The notes under the pieces are model-generated. The model was not told the DNA's origin. It ran no database searches and worked only from the letters and a program-made list of their open reading frames with translations. Below are positions 41,874 through 50,519 of a DNA stretch of 64,000 nt, piece by piece. The stretch comes from an uncultured Lachnospiraceae bacterium (GTDB lineage Bacteria; Bacillota; Clostridia; Lachnospirales; Lachnospiraceae). Made by a program: the position numbers and the translations under genes. The stretch spans positions 10,763 through 74,762 of the forward strand of contig CAJUNR010000024.1 of the NCBI GenBank assembly GCA_910587765.1, in the 5' to 3' direction. Each line of letters opens with the position of its first letter. Within the stretch, counting starts at the first letter, position 1.

Positions 41874-42796
41874 ACCCGTTCCTCCCCAAATCCCAGAAAT
41901 TTCACTTCGGTCTGAAGACGGACACCGGAAGTCTCGTACACCCGATCCTGCACCTGCCGGATCAGCTCCGCAATCTCAGACGCCGTGGCATCCCCGCGGT
42001 TGATGACAAAGCCGCAGTGTTTCTCAGAGACTTGCGCATCCCCGACGCGAAAGCCCCTCAGTCCCGCGTCTTCTATCAGTTTTCCGGCAAAATATCCTTG
42101 GGGACGCTGAAAAGTGCTCCCCGCGCTGGCGTATTCCAGAGGCTGCTTCTTCGTCCGCTGTTCTTTCAGTTCGTCCATCCTGGCCCTGATCTCTTCCGTC
42201 CTTCCCGGACGCAGTTCCAGCTCCGCCTCCAGCACGATGCTCTTCTCGCGGGAGATTCTGCTCCTGCGGTAGCCGAAATCCATCTCTTCGTTCGTGTACT
42301 CCCGAAGCATCCCGTCCGCGGCCAGCGCCTTCACCCTGCGGACCACATCCTTCATCTCCCCGCCGTACGCGCCCGCATTCATCACCAGAGCTCCGCCGAC
42401 CGTCCCGGGAATGCCGGAAGCAAATTCCAGCCCCGCAAGTCCCTCCCGGCAGGCCGCGTTCGCCGCCCGCGCCAGCAGCACGCCCGCCTCGAGAGTCATC
42501 CGGTTCCCCCGGACTTCAAGGCGCGACATGTTCCGGAACAGATGGATGACAACTCCGTCATAACCCGCGTCGCTCACGAGGAGATTGCTGCCGTTTCCCA
42601 CGATGGTATAGGGCATCCCCGCCCCACGGCAGGCCTCAATGACCCCCGCCAGTTCCCCCGCATCCTTCGGCTCCGCCAGATAACGCGCAGGACCTCCTAC
42701 ACGGAACGTCGTATGTCCTTTCATGGGCTCATCCGCCCATACATGCTCCGTCCCCACAAGTTTCTGCAAAATTTCCAACATCCCAGATTCCACCAT
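41870..42796 (-). CDS. murB: UDP-N-acetylenolpyruvoylglucosamine reductase
   Basis: MurB makes UDP-MurNAc with FAD and NADPH. The 308-residue protein is the short Gram-positive type. FAD-binding segments are readable (TIVGNGSNLLVSDAGYDGVV and SGIPGTVGGALVMNAGAYGG), together with YRRSRI and AGSTFQRPQGYFAGKLIEDA, which includes the catalytic Ser, and the Glu-containing end. The start at 42796 has a weak AGG site. It follows uvrA by 23 bp and overlaps rapZ (ATGA). Confidence 0.95.
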   Translation of the reverse strand: MVESGMLEILQKLVGTEHVWADEPMKGHTTFRVGGPARYLAEPKDAGELAGVIEACRGAGMPYTIVGNGSNLLVSDAGYDGVVIHLFRNMSRLEVRGNRMTLEAGVLLARAANAACREGLAGLEFASGIPGTVGGALVMNAGAYGGEMKDVVRRVKALAADGMLREYTNEEMDFGYRRSRISREKSIVLEAELELRPGRTEEIRARMDELKEQRTKKQPLEYASAGSTFQRPQGYFAGKLIEDAGLRGFRVGDAQVSEKHCGFVINRGDATASEIAELIRQVQDRVYETSGVRLQTEVKFLGFGEERV

Positions 42797-42819
42797 TTAC
42801 CTGCTTTCCATATAATCTC

Positions 42820-45681
42820 TTATGATACAACAGATTTTCCTTTTTGCAAATACTTTTTCACATAACAGCCTGTGTAAGAGGATGAAATCTCCGCCACTTC
42901 CTCCGGCGTTCCCTGCGCGATCACCGTGCCGCCGCCGTCTCCGCCCTCCGGACCCATGTCGATGATATAGTCCGCGGTCTTGATGACGTCCAGATTGTGT
43001 TCGATCACGATGACCGTATTGCCGCCCTCCGTCAGCCGCTTGAGGATCTCCGTCAGCTTGTGTACATCCGCAAAATGCAGTCCTGTCGTCGGTTCGTCCA
43101 GAATGTAGACCGTTCTGCCCGTGCTGCGGCGGCTCAGTTCCGCCGCCAGTTTGATTCTCTGCGCTTCTCCTCCGGAGAGGGTTGTGGACGGCTGCCCCAG
43201 TTTGATATAGGAAAGCCCCACGTCGTAAAGCGTCTCGATCTTCCTGCGGATAAACGGTACGGGCTCAAAAAACAAAAGCGCCTCCTCCACCGTCATATCC
43301 AGTACATCATAAATGTTTTTGCCTTTATATTTTACTTCGAGTGTTTCCCGATTATACCTCTTTCCCTGGCAAACTTCGCAGGGAACATACACGTCCGGCA
43401 GAAAGTGCATCTCAATCTTCAGGATACCGTCGCCGGAGCACGCCTCGCAGCGTCCCCCCTTCACATTGAAGCTGAAGCGCCCCTTCTTGTAGCCCTTTGC
43501 CTTTGCGTCCGGCGTGGAGGCGAAGAGATCCCGGATCATGTCGAAGACGCCGGTATAGGTCGCCGGATTGGAACGGGGCGTCCTCCCGATCGGCGACTGA
43601 TCAATGCAGATCACCTTGTCAAGCTGTTCCATCCCTTCGATGGAACGGTGCTTCCCCGGTATGGTCCGGGCGCGGTTCAGTTTCTTCGCCAGGCTCTTAT
43701 AGAGAATTTCGTTGACCAGAGAGCTTTTCCCGGAGCCGGATACGCCGGTCACGCAGGTCAGTACGCCCAGCGGAAAGCGCACGTCGATATTTTTCAGATT
43801 GTTCTCCCGCGCTCCTTTCACCGTCATCCAGCCGGCGGGCTCCCGTCTCGTCTCCGGAACGGGAATGCGGATCCGCCCGCTTAAATATGCCCCCGTCACC
43901 GAGTCCGGATTGTTCATCAGCTCCTGCGCCGTACCGGTGGCGACGACTTTCCCGCCGTGCTCTCCCGCTCCCGGGCCGATGTCCACCACATAGTCGGCGG
44001 CCAGCATCGTATCCTCGTCATGCTCCACCACAATCACCGTATTGCCCAGATCCCGCAGATGGCAGAGCGTGTTCAGAAGTTTATCATTGTCCCTCTGATG
44101 CAGGCCGATGCTGGGCTCGTCCAGAATATAGGCGACGCCTACCAGCCCGGAACCGATCTGCGTGGCCAGACGGATGCGCTGCGCTTCCCCGCCCGAGAGC
44201 GTCCCGGTGGCCCGGGTCAGGGACAGATAGTCAAGCCCCACGTCCATCAGGAACTGAATGCGGGCACGGATCTCTCTTAATATCTGCTCCCCGATCAGAA
44301 GCTGCTGTCTGCTCAGCTCCATCCCTTTCAGAAACGCCTGCAGATCGCGGACCGACTGGTTCGTCACTTCATAGATGTTCCTGCCGCAGACGGTGACCGC
44401 CAGCGAACCGGGCTTGAGCCGCTGTCCCCGGCAGGAACGGCAGGGGGTAATGCGCATGAACGTTTCGTATTCCTGCTTCATCGTGTCGGAACCGGTCTCC
44501 CGGTAACGCCGCTCACAGTTTTTGATCAATCCTTCAAAAGCGACCGCATAGACGCCTTCCCCCCTCTGGCCCTTATAGTGCACCTGCACCTCTCTGCCGT
44601 CGGTTCCGTGGAGCAGAATATTCTGAATTTTCTCCGGAAGTTCCTCATACGGAGTGCTCAGATCAAACGCGTATTCCTCCGAGAGCGCCTTCAAAATCCC
44701 GTGGGTAAAGCTGGACGGATCCGTACAGGACTGCCAGCCCATGACCTGAATCGCCCCCTCCGCCAGACTGAGGGAACGGTCCGGTATCATCAGATCCTCA
44801 TCAAACTCCATCTTGTAGCCAAGGCCGAAGCAGTCCGGGCAGGCGCCGAAGGGATTGTTGAACGAAAAGCTCCTCGGCTCCACCTCTTCCATGCTGATCC
44901 CGCAGTCCGGGCAGGCATAGCTGGAACTGAAGGTCAGAAACGTTTCCTCTTCCCCCATGACCTCCACCACCAGAAGACCGTCGGACAGGCCCAGCACCGT
45001 CTCAATGGAATCCGCCAGACGTTTCTCGATACCGGGCTTTACGACCAGCCGGTCGACAATAATTTCTATAAGGTGCTTGATATTTTTTTCCAGTTTGATT
45101 TCCTCGGACAGATCGTAGACATTCCCGTCGATCTTCGCGCGCACAAAGCCGCTCCTTCTGGCTTTCAGAAGCACTTTGCTGTGCTCCCCCTTGCGCCCCT
45201 TGACCACCGGCGCCAGCAGTTGAAGCTTCGTCCGCTCCGGCAGGTTCATGATCTGGTCCACCATCTGGTCGATCGTCTGCTTTTTGATCTCCCTGCCGCA
45301 TTTCGGGCAATGCGGGATGCCGATCCGCGCATAGAGCAGACGGAAATAATCATAGATCTCCGTCACGGTCCCCACCGTGGAACGAGGATTGCGGTTCGTG
45401 GACTTCTGGTCAATGGAAATGGCGGGAGACAGCCCCTCGATGCTCTCCACGTCCGGTTTCTCCATCTGTCCCAGAAACTGCCGCGCATAAGAAGACAGAG
45501 ACTCCATATACCGTCTCTGTCCTTCCGCGTAAATCGTATCAAAAGCAAGGGATGACTTGCCGGAACCGCTCAGCCCCGTCATCACCACCAGTTCGTTCCT
45601 CGGAATCTCGAGGTCAATATTTTTCAGATTGTGCTCATTGGCTCCCCGGATCCGGATGTATTTTTTCCGTTCTTCTTTCAT
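42820..45681 (-). CDS. uvrA: excinuclease ABC subunit A
   Basis: UvrA finds bulky DNA lesions in nucleotide excision repair. The 953-residue protein has normal length and both ABC modules: Walker A motifs GLSGSGKSSLAFDTIYAEG and GVSGSGKSSLVNEILYKSL, signature regions with TLSGGEAQRIRLA and TLSGGEAQRIKLA, and zinc fingers with CPKCG, CPDCG-CPDCF and CEAC-CEVC. It is the first gene of the uvrA-murB-rapZ-whiA-HPr run. Confidence 0.98.
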   Translation of the reverse strand: MKEERKKYIRIRGANEHNLKNIDLEIPRNELVVMTGLSGSGKSSLAFDTIYAEGQRRYMESLSSYARQFLGQMEKPDVESIEGLSPAISIDQKSTNRNPRSTVGTVTEIYDYFRLLYARIGIPHCPKCGREIKKQTIDQMVDQIMNLPERTKLQLLAPVVKGRKGEHSKVLLKARRSGFVRAKIDGNVYDLSEEIKLEKNIKHLIEIIVDRLVVKPGIEKRLADSIETVLGLSDGLLVVEVMGEEETFLTFSSSYACPDCGISMEEVEPRSFSFNNPFGACPDCFGLGYKMEFDEDLMIPDRSLSLAEGAIQVMGWQSCTDPSSFTHGILKALSEEYAFDLSTPYEELPEKIQNILLHGTDGREVQVHYKGQRGEGVYAVAFEGLIKNCERRYRETGSDTMKQEYETFMRITPCRSCRGQRLKPGSLAVTVCGRNIYEVTNQSVRDLQAFLKGMELSRQQLLIGEQILREIRARIQFLMDVGLDYLSLTRATGTLSGGEAQRIRLATQIGSGLVGVAYILDEPSIGLHQRDNDKLLNTLCHLRDLGNTVIVVEHDEDTMLAADYVVDIGPGAGEHGGKVVATGTAQELMNNPDSVTGAYLSGRIRIPVPETRREPAGWMTVKGARENNLKNIDVRFPLGVLTCVTGVSGSGKSSLVNEILYKSLAKKLNRARTIPGKHRSIEGMEQLDKVICIDQSPIGRTPRSNPATYTGVFDMIRDLFASTPDAKAKGYKKGRFSFNVKGGRCEACSGDGILKIEMHFLPDVYVPCEVCQGKRYNRETLEVKYKGKNIYDVLDMTVEEALLFFEPVPFIRRKIETLYDVGLSYIKLGQPSTTLSGGEAQRIKLAAELSRRSTGRTVYILDEPTTGLHFADVHKLTEILKRLTEGGNTVIVIEHNLDVIKTADYIIDMGPEGGDGGGTVIAQGTPEEVAEISSSYTGCYVKKYLQKGKSVVS

Positions 45682-45724
45682 CTATGGCTCACTCCTGTCG
45701 TTGGTTTTTCTATGGATTTCTGGT

Positions 45725-45754
45725 ATTATAGCACACCTGACCAAAGAAACGCAA
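45725..45754 (-). promoter_or_regulatory. uvrA promoter
   Basis: TTGCGT (45749-45754) and a perfect TATAAT (45725-45730) with an 18-bp spacer on the minus strand, about 44 bp before the uvrA start. Confidence 0.7.
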
Positions 45755-45783
45755 CCAAAAGTGAACATTCGTTCTTATCATAA

Positions 45784-46009
45784 TTGCTGTTCTCATTCGC
45801 CACCCGGACACCGGGCGAGGGCAGATCATCCTTCCAGGCCCCGCTCGCGCTTAATGAAGGGACGCAGCGGTATTTATGCCCTTTGGGTATTTATGCCCTT
45901 GGGGTACTAAGGCGCGTGAAAAAACGCGCCTTAGGACCGGCGCCCTTCAATGGGCCTTTCAGGATGATCTGCCCTCGCCCGGCTGAATATCGTATATACA
46001 AACAGTAAC
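45784..46009. mobile_element. palindromic GTTACTG-ended element, copy A
   Basis: The element fills the space between the ABC importer operon and uvrA. Positions 45811-45832 and 45961-45982 are perfect 22-bp inverted arms. Inside, CTAAGGCGCGT and ACGCGCCTTAG (45907-45934) form an 11-bp hairpin, and GAAGGG pairs with CCCTTC. The right end AAACAGTAAC matches the family terminus; the left end is decayed (TTGCTGTTCTCA). Copy A carries a tandem TATTTATGCCCTTTGGG duplication absent from copy B. It has no coding capacity. A MITE-like non-autonomous element or a structured RNA gene are both possible. Confidence 0.8.
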
Positions 46010-46013
46010 CTGT

Positions 46014-47093
46014 TTATTTAAGAAGCGAAAGCGCCTCCTTATAATATTCGCCCGCGTTTTCTGTATCTACCGTACAGATCACGCGCTCGCACTGTGCGAT
46101 CAGCTCCCTGGCACGCTCCACGGCGCACTCGTCCATCCGTGCGAACGGTTTCACGCCGACGACCTCCGACGCCAGCGCCTTCGCCGCCGGATAGTCCAGA
46201 TCGTTCTCCCACAAAATCCCGGTGGCAAAAGGCGTCCCTTCTCTCTGAAGACGGCGGTAGACCGGCGTACCGCTGCCGCCTCCGGCCAGCACAAACACCT
46301 GCGGCTTCCCCTTCACCGCCTCCAGTTCCAGACTTCCGGTCCGTTCGTCATAGGAGCCGGTCTGCATCTGATACAGCTCCTGCATGTATCCGCCCGTAAA
46401 GATCTCCTCCGGTGTCCCGAAGCGGTCCACATGATCTCCTTTTATACAGGCAATCTTGTCGGAGATCCGCTCCGCCAGATCCAGCTCATGAAGCGACATG
46501 ATGACCGACAGGTTGCGAGAGCGGGACATATTCTGAAGAATGGACAGAAATTCAAGCTTGTATCGCATGTCCAGAAAAGAAGTGGGTTCATCCAGAACAA
46601 TGATTTCCGGCTCCTGACAGAGCGCCCGGGCCAGCATGACCCGCTGCTTCTGTCCGTCGCTGGTGTGCAGAAAATCGCGGCCGGAGAGTTCCCCGATATG
46701 GACCCGTTCCATAGATTCCTTCACAATCCGCCGGTCTTCCTCCGACAGCACGCCGAACCGTCCGGTGTAAGGATAGCGTCCGGTCGCCACCACATCCTCG
46801 CATGTCATCAGTTCCGGACGCACTCTCTCAGTCAGCACGACCGACAGCCTCCTGGACAAATCCCGCCCTGTCATGGAGCCGATCTCCCTGCCGTCCAGAC
46901 AGACCACGCCGCCAAGCGGCTCCAGCTGGCGGATGATGCTTTTTAAAATCGTCGTCTTCCCGGCTCCGTTCGGTCCGATCAGCGTGAGGATTTCCCCCTT
47001 TTTCAGACAGAGTTCGATATCCCTGATCAGCGGCACGCCGCGGTATCCGACCGTCAGTCCTCTGGTATACAGATAATACTCTTCCATCCCCAC
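46014..47093 (-). CDS. FecE/BtuD-type ABC importer ATPase with extra C-terminal domain
   Basis: The ATPase core reads LIGPNGAGKTTILKSIIRQL (Walker A), SDGQKQRVMLARALCQ (signature, in the slightly unusual form TSDGQ) and EIIVLDEPTSFLDMR (Walker B). After about residue 250 there is a roughly 110-residue extension (VFVLAGGGSGTPVYRRLQRE onward) of Rossmann-like appearance that is not in ordinary FecE proteins. The best start is GTG 47093, eight bases after AGAGG; ATG 47087 is the alternative. The long upstream open frame is a shadow of the permease. It powers the permease encoded just upstream. Confidence 0.88.
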   Translation of the reverse strand: MGMEEYYLYTRGLTVGYRGVPLIRDIELCLKKGEILTLIGPNGAGKTTILKSIIRQLEPLGGVVCLDGREIGSMTGRDLSRRLSVVLTERVRPELMTCEDVVATGRYPYTGRFGVLSEEDRRIVKESMERVHIGELSGRDFLHTSDGQKQRVMLARALCQEPEIIVLDEPTSFLDMRYKLEFLSILQNMSRSRNLSVIMSLHELDLAERISDKIACIKGDHVDRFGTPEEIFTGGYMQELYQMQTGSYDERTGSLELEAVKGKPQVFVLAGGGSGTPVYRRLQREGTPFATGILWENDLDYPAAKALASEVVGVKPFARMDECAVERARELIAQCERVICTVDTENAGEYYKEALSLLK

Positions 47094-47095
47094 TG

Positions 47096-48109
47096 TCACG
47101 ACCTCTCTCTTCTCTTTCTCACCATGATGAAAATCACAACCGGCGCGCCGAATACAGCCGTCACCGTACTGATACTGAGTTCTGTGGGGGCAAAAACGAC
47201 CCGCGCCAACAGATCGCAGAACAGGCAGAAAGCCGCTCCCCCGAGGAAACATCCGGGAATCATCAGTATGGGCCTGGCCGTCCGGAAAAGGCTTTTCACC
47301 AGATGCGGCACCGCGATCCCCACGAAGGAAACCGGACCGGCAAAAGCGGTCACGCAGGCGGACAGAACGCTGGACAAAAGCACCAGAAGCACACGGAAGC
47401 GGCGGATGTTCAGCCCCATATTCTGCGCATAGGCTTCCCCCATCTGATAGGCGCTGATCGGCTTGGACAGCAGAAACACGCACAGAAGCGCCGCGAAAAT
47501 CACAGCCGACAGCATCCCCACGTTGTCCCAGCTGATCCCGGAAAAGCTCCCTTTCGACCAGTTGTGCAGATTCACGATATCCGCGTCCTCCGCGAACGTC
47601 ACGACGAAATCGGTAATGGCCGAACAGATATAGCCGATCATGACGCCGCTGACGATCAGCATGGACATCTGGTCCATGACCCTGGACATCAGCAGCACAA
47701 ACCCCATGGAAATCATCGCTCCGATAAAAGCGGCCGCGATCATGGCCAGCGAACTGACCTGCACCGCTCTCCCGAGCGCCATTACCATCACCAGCGCAAC
47801 CACCAGCTTCGCCCCCGAGGAAATTCCGAGAATAAAAGGACCGGCAATCGGATTGTGGAAAAAGGTCTGCAGAAGGTAACCGGACAGTGCAAGCCCGCCT
47901 CCCAGAACCGCCGCCGCCACCGCTCTCGGAAACCGGATCTGCAGGATAATGTCCGCATACACCTCGTCCGTTCCCTGTCCGCCGAACACCTTTAAAACCT
48001 CCGAAAAAGGAATGCCCACGCTTCCGGCACAGATATTGACCGCCAGAAGCACCAGCACCAGAAACGCCAGAGTGAGATACGCCAGTCCGTATCGGCTGTT
48101 CTTCTTCAT
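47096..48109 (-). CDS. FecCD-family ABC importer permease
   Basis: The 337-residue protein has about ten membrane segments and the family motifs IRFPRAVAAAVLGGGLALSG, NPIAGPFILGISSGAKL and GPVSFVGIAVPHLVKSLF, typical of BtuC/FecCD permeases for vitamin B12, heme or siderophores. Start and stop overlap the neighbouring importer genes. Its substrate is probably a tetrapyrrole or metal chelate, judged from the cbiK and cobalamin-riboswitch context. Confidence 0.95.
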   Translation of the reverse strand: MKKNSRYGLAYLTLAFLVLVLLAVNICAGSVGIPFSEVLKVFGGQGTDEVYADIILQIRFPRAVAAAVLGGGLALSGYLLQTFFHNPIAGPFILGISSGAKLVVALVMVMALGRAVQVSSLAMIAAAFIGAMISMGFVLLMSRVMDQMSMLIVSGVMIGYICSAITDFVVTFAEDADIVNLHNWSKGSFSGISWDNVGMLSAVIFAALLCVFLLSKPISAYQMGEAYAQNMGLNIRRFRVLLVLLSSVLSACVTAFAGPVSFVGIAVPHLVKSLFRTARPILMIPGCFLGGAAFCLFCDLLARVVFAPTELSISTVTAVFGAPVVIFIMVRKRRERS

Positions 48110-49260
48110 CGGCCCTCATCCTCCAGTCTGTACAGATAGGTCAGCTCTTCCTCTCCGCCCGACAGCATCCTGTGGAAATCCCGGATCAGTACGCCCAGCT
48201 CCATGGAGGACTGGTACAGATTTTTCGTCGTGCAGTACACATGCCCTTCCTGCACCGCGCGGAAATTGCCGAGCAGGCCGCTCTTATCCAGCAGTTCCCC
48301 GACGGAAGACAGCTCCCCTTCCACGGCGCTGTTATAGATGATATAGTCGGCGTCCTTCGCGGCCGCGTAGAACTCCTCCATCTGCATGCTCATGGTGGAA
48401 GAAGCCGCGTCCTCCTCTTCCCCCAGATGCTCCGGGAGATATTTCCCGCCCGCCAGTTCAATCATTCTGGGCAGATAATCGGAAGATTTCCTGACATTGG
48501 CCTCCCCGTTGGTTGTGATATAGAAAAAAGCCGCCGTCTTTCCCGAAGCCTCCTCCCCGCTGACCGATGAAAAAGCTTCCATCTGAGCGGCAAACGCTTT
48601 CTCCGCCTCTTCTTCTCTGCCCGCCAGCAGTCCGTAGAGCTTCACCCATTCCGTCCGTCCCAGAGGCTCCGGTTCATAGCTGGAATAATCGACCAGAACC
48701 GGGATCTCAAAGCGCTCCAACTGCTCCTTGACTTCCGGCGTGTGGTAGATCATCGTATTTTCGATGGCCAGTCCGCAGCCCTCCGAGACGATCCGCTCAT
48801 AATCCGGAGCGGAATATTTTCCCGCATAGAGAATATCCCCCGCTTCCATCGCCGCTCTCGCTTCTTCTATGTACCAGCCCTCCGCCTTCAGGCTGGAAAA
48901 ACGGATCCGGTCCAGCGCCCCGATCGACGTGAACATGTCCATCACCGCCGAAGCCGACAGATAGATCTGATTCAGCGGCTGCAGAAGCGGTACGACATCC
49001 TCCGCAAGCCCTTCCGGCACTTCCTTTCCTTCCGGCACAAGCAGAAAACGCCCTTCCTCCGCAATGGTAATCAGGGCATAATCTTCTTCATAATAATCCA
49101 CCGCAAACCTCTGCGCGCAGACCAGCTCCATGCTGTGACTGTAAGTGAGCTCCTCACTGATCCTGGCGGACCTTTCCGTCCTCTCTCCTCCTGCAGCTTT
49201 GCACGATACGCAGGTCCACATCAGTATCATGCAAAGCCCAATCACTGTCAGTTTTCTCAT
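48106..49260 (-). CDS. ABC importer substrate-binding lipoprotein
   Basis: From ATG 49260, overlapping the NEAT-like gene stop as ATGA with AAGGA seven bases upstream, the protein has 384 residues. The N-terminus MRKLTVIGLCMILMWTCVSC is a lipoprotein signal ending at a candidate lipid-bearing Cys. The rest fits the BtuF/FhuD fold (SASAVMDMFTSIGALDRIRF, then RTEWVKLYGLLAGREEEAEK). It should deliver the ligand to the FecCD permease. The ligand is not readable from sequence; corrinoid, heme or iron chelate are the candidates. Confidence 0.9.
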   Translation of the reverse strand: MRKLTVIGLCMILMWTCVSCKAAGGERTERSARISEELTYSHSMELVCAQRFAVDYYEEDYALITIAEEGRFLLVPEGKEVPEGLAEDVVPLLQPLNQIYLSASAVMDMFTSIGALDRIRFSSLKAEGWYIEEARAAMEAGDILYAGKYSAPDYERIVSEGCGLAIENTMIYHTPEVKEQLERFEIPVLVDYSSYEPEPLGRTEWVKLYGLLAGREEEAEKAFAAQMEAFSSVSGEEASGKTAAFFYITTNGEANVRKSSDYLPRMIELAGGKYLPEHLGEEEDAASSTMSMQMEEFYAAAKDADYIIYNSAVEGELSSVGELLDKSGLLGNFRAVQEGHVYCTTKNLYQSSMELGVLIRDFHRMLSGGEEELTYLYRLEDEGR

Positions 49261-50363
49261 CGCCGCGTCCTTTTTCTTCTCTTCTTTATCCATGACACCG
49301 CCCCGCATACGGCCGCGATCCCGACTGCCATATACACCACTTTCTTTGCCGCTGCCTGCGGAGTCTCATCCGCGGACATGATCTCGTCCCCATGAAAGAT
49401 CAGCGTATATTCCACTTCATGCGGGGTGCTCATGGCCGTCGTGTCCGCGATCACCGGCACCGGCTCGTTAAACGCCGTAATCGGAATCTCAAACGTCGAA
49501 TATCCTTCTTCATTGACCGGAAAATACTGTTTTCCCCCCACGATCATATAATCATAGCTGGAACTGCTCCACTGAAGCCTTGCAAACGCATGTCCGTCCA
49601 GCACGATCAGGCCCGCCGGAGAATTTACCGTCGATCTCCCGCTTCCGCCCGTCAGCTCCACGGCAATCGCGTACTCTCCGTCCTCCATCTCGATCAGCGC
49701 CGGTTCGGGAGAAACCGCGGCCGTCTGATCCTCCGGTTCCCGTGCCTGCCCCTCTTCTTTTTCTGCTTTTAACGCCGCAATCCGGCGTTCCTTCGCCGCC
49801 TGCCTGAGCGCCTCGTAATCCGGCAGCTCCGTCCGCACCGCCTCGCTCGGAAGGCTCTGCGCCTGGAACAGAATCTGCCGGTCATACCACTTTTCTTTGT
49901 TCCTGCTGAACGCGGCGCAGTCAATCGGCAGATCCAGCGCCTCCACAGGCACCTCGTAACTGAATTTTCCCTCCTCGTCCTCTGTATAGGGAATAAAATC
50001 CGCCGGCTCCGCCTTCGCCGCCTCCGCGCCGGTTCCCATGTAGAGCATCCGGTATCCGGTCCCGCTCAAAGTGAGAACCGCACGCATCTCTCCTTCACGG
50101 ACCGTCAGTTCCGCCTTCTCCACCCGGAACATGGGAGAACTGGATTCCACCTCAATCCCGTAGACTCCGTCCGCCACATCCCCGCCGTAGATCGGGTACA
50201 TCCCCTCCATCCCGACTTCCTGATGCGCGGACATCTCTTCCTCCGACGCAACCTGATCGTAAGGATTCCCGGCCTCCGCCGCAGAGACCGCCATCGGCCC
50301 AAACGCCGCGGCCGCCGTCAGCAGAAATCCCGCTAAAATATAACCTCCGATCCGTTTCATCAT
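49257..50363 (-). CDS. cell-surface protein with two NEAT-like domains
   Basis: The 368-residue protein has a signal peptide (ILAGFLLTAAAAFGPMAVSA), two related beta-rich domains at about 55-150 and 225-330, an acidic linker, and a C-terminal membrane anchor followed by KKRRKRTRR. Both domains carry an S/SP-type beginning and a Y-x-x-x-Y-like strand (GTGYRMLYMG and SSSYDYMIVGG), the pattern of NEAT domains that bind heme in Gram-positive surface proteins. The assignment is by pattern only. Position between the chelatase and the importer suggests it captures the tetrapyrrole handed to the lipoprotein. Confidence 0.75.
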   Translation of the reverse strand: MMKRIGGYILAGFLLTAAAAFGPMAVSAAEAGNPYDQVASEEEMSAHQEVGMEGMYPIYGGDVADGVYGIEVESSSPMFRVEKAELTVREGEMRAVLTLSGTGYRMLYMGTGAEAAKAEPADFIPYTEDEEGKFSYEVPVEALDLPIDCAAFSRNKEKWYDRQILFQAQSLPSEAVRTELPDYEALRQAAKERRIAALKAEKEEGQAREPEDQTAAVSPEPALIEMEDGEYAIAVELTGGSGRSTVNSPAGLIVLDGHAFARLQWSSSSYDYMIVGGKQYFPVNEEGYSTFEIPITAFNEPVPVIADTTAMSTPHEVEYTLIFHGDEIMSADETPQAAAKKVVYMAVGIAAVCGAVSWIKKRRKRTRR

Positions 50364-50519
50364 CTTTTCACTCCTGTTTCTCCGTAAATTTCTCTCTGCA
50401 GAAAATCACGCCGCCCCTGCGATAAAACGCGATGAGGCTGATACGGGAAACCCGCCGAATAAGCTTCTGGACAGCCTTCCGCATCAGCCCTGCCGCATAA
50501 AGGCAGCCGCCTTCTGTAT

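Noticed and set aside
47094..48119. N-terminal extension making a 701-residue ABC protein
   Set aside because: The extension is an out-of-frame reading of the FecCD permease; the ATPase has its own start near 47093.
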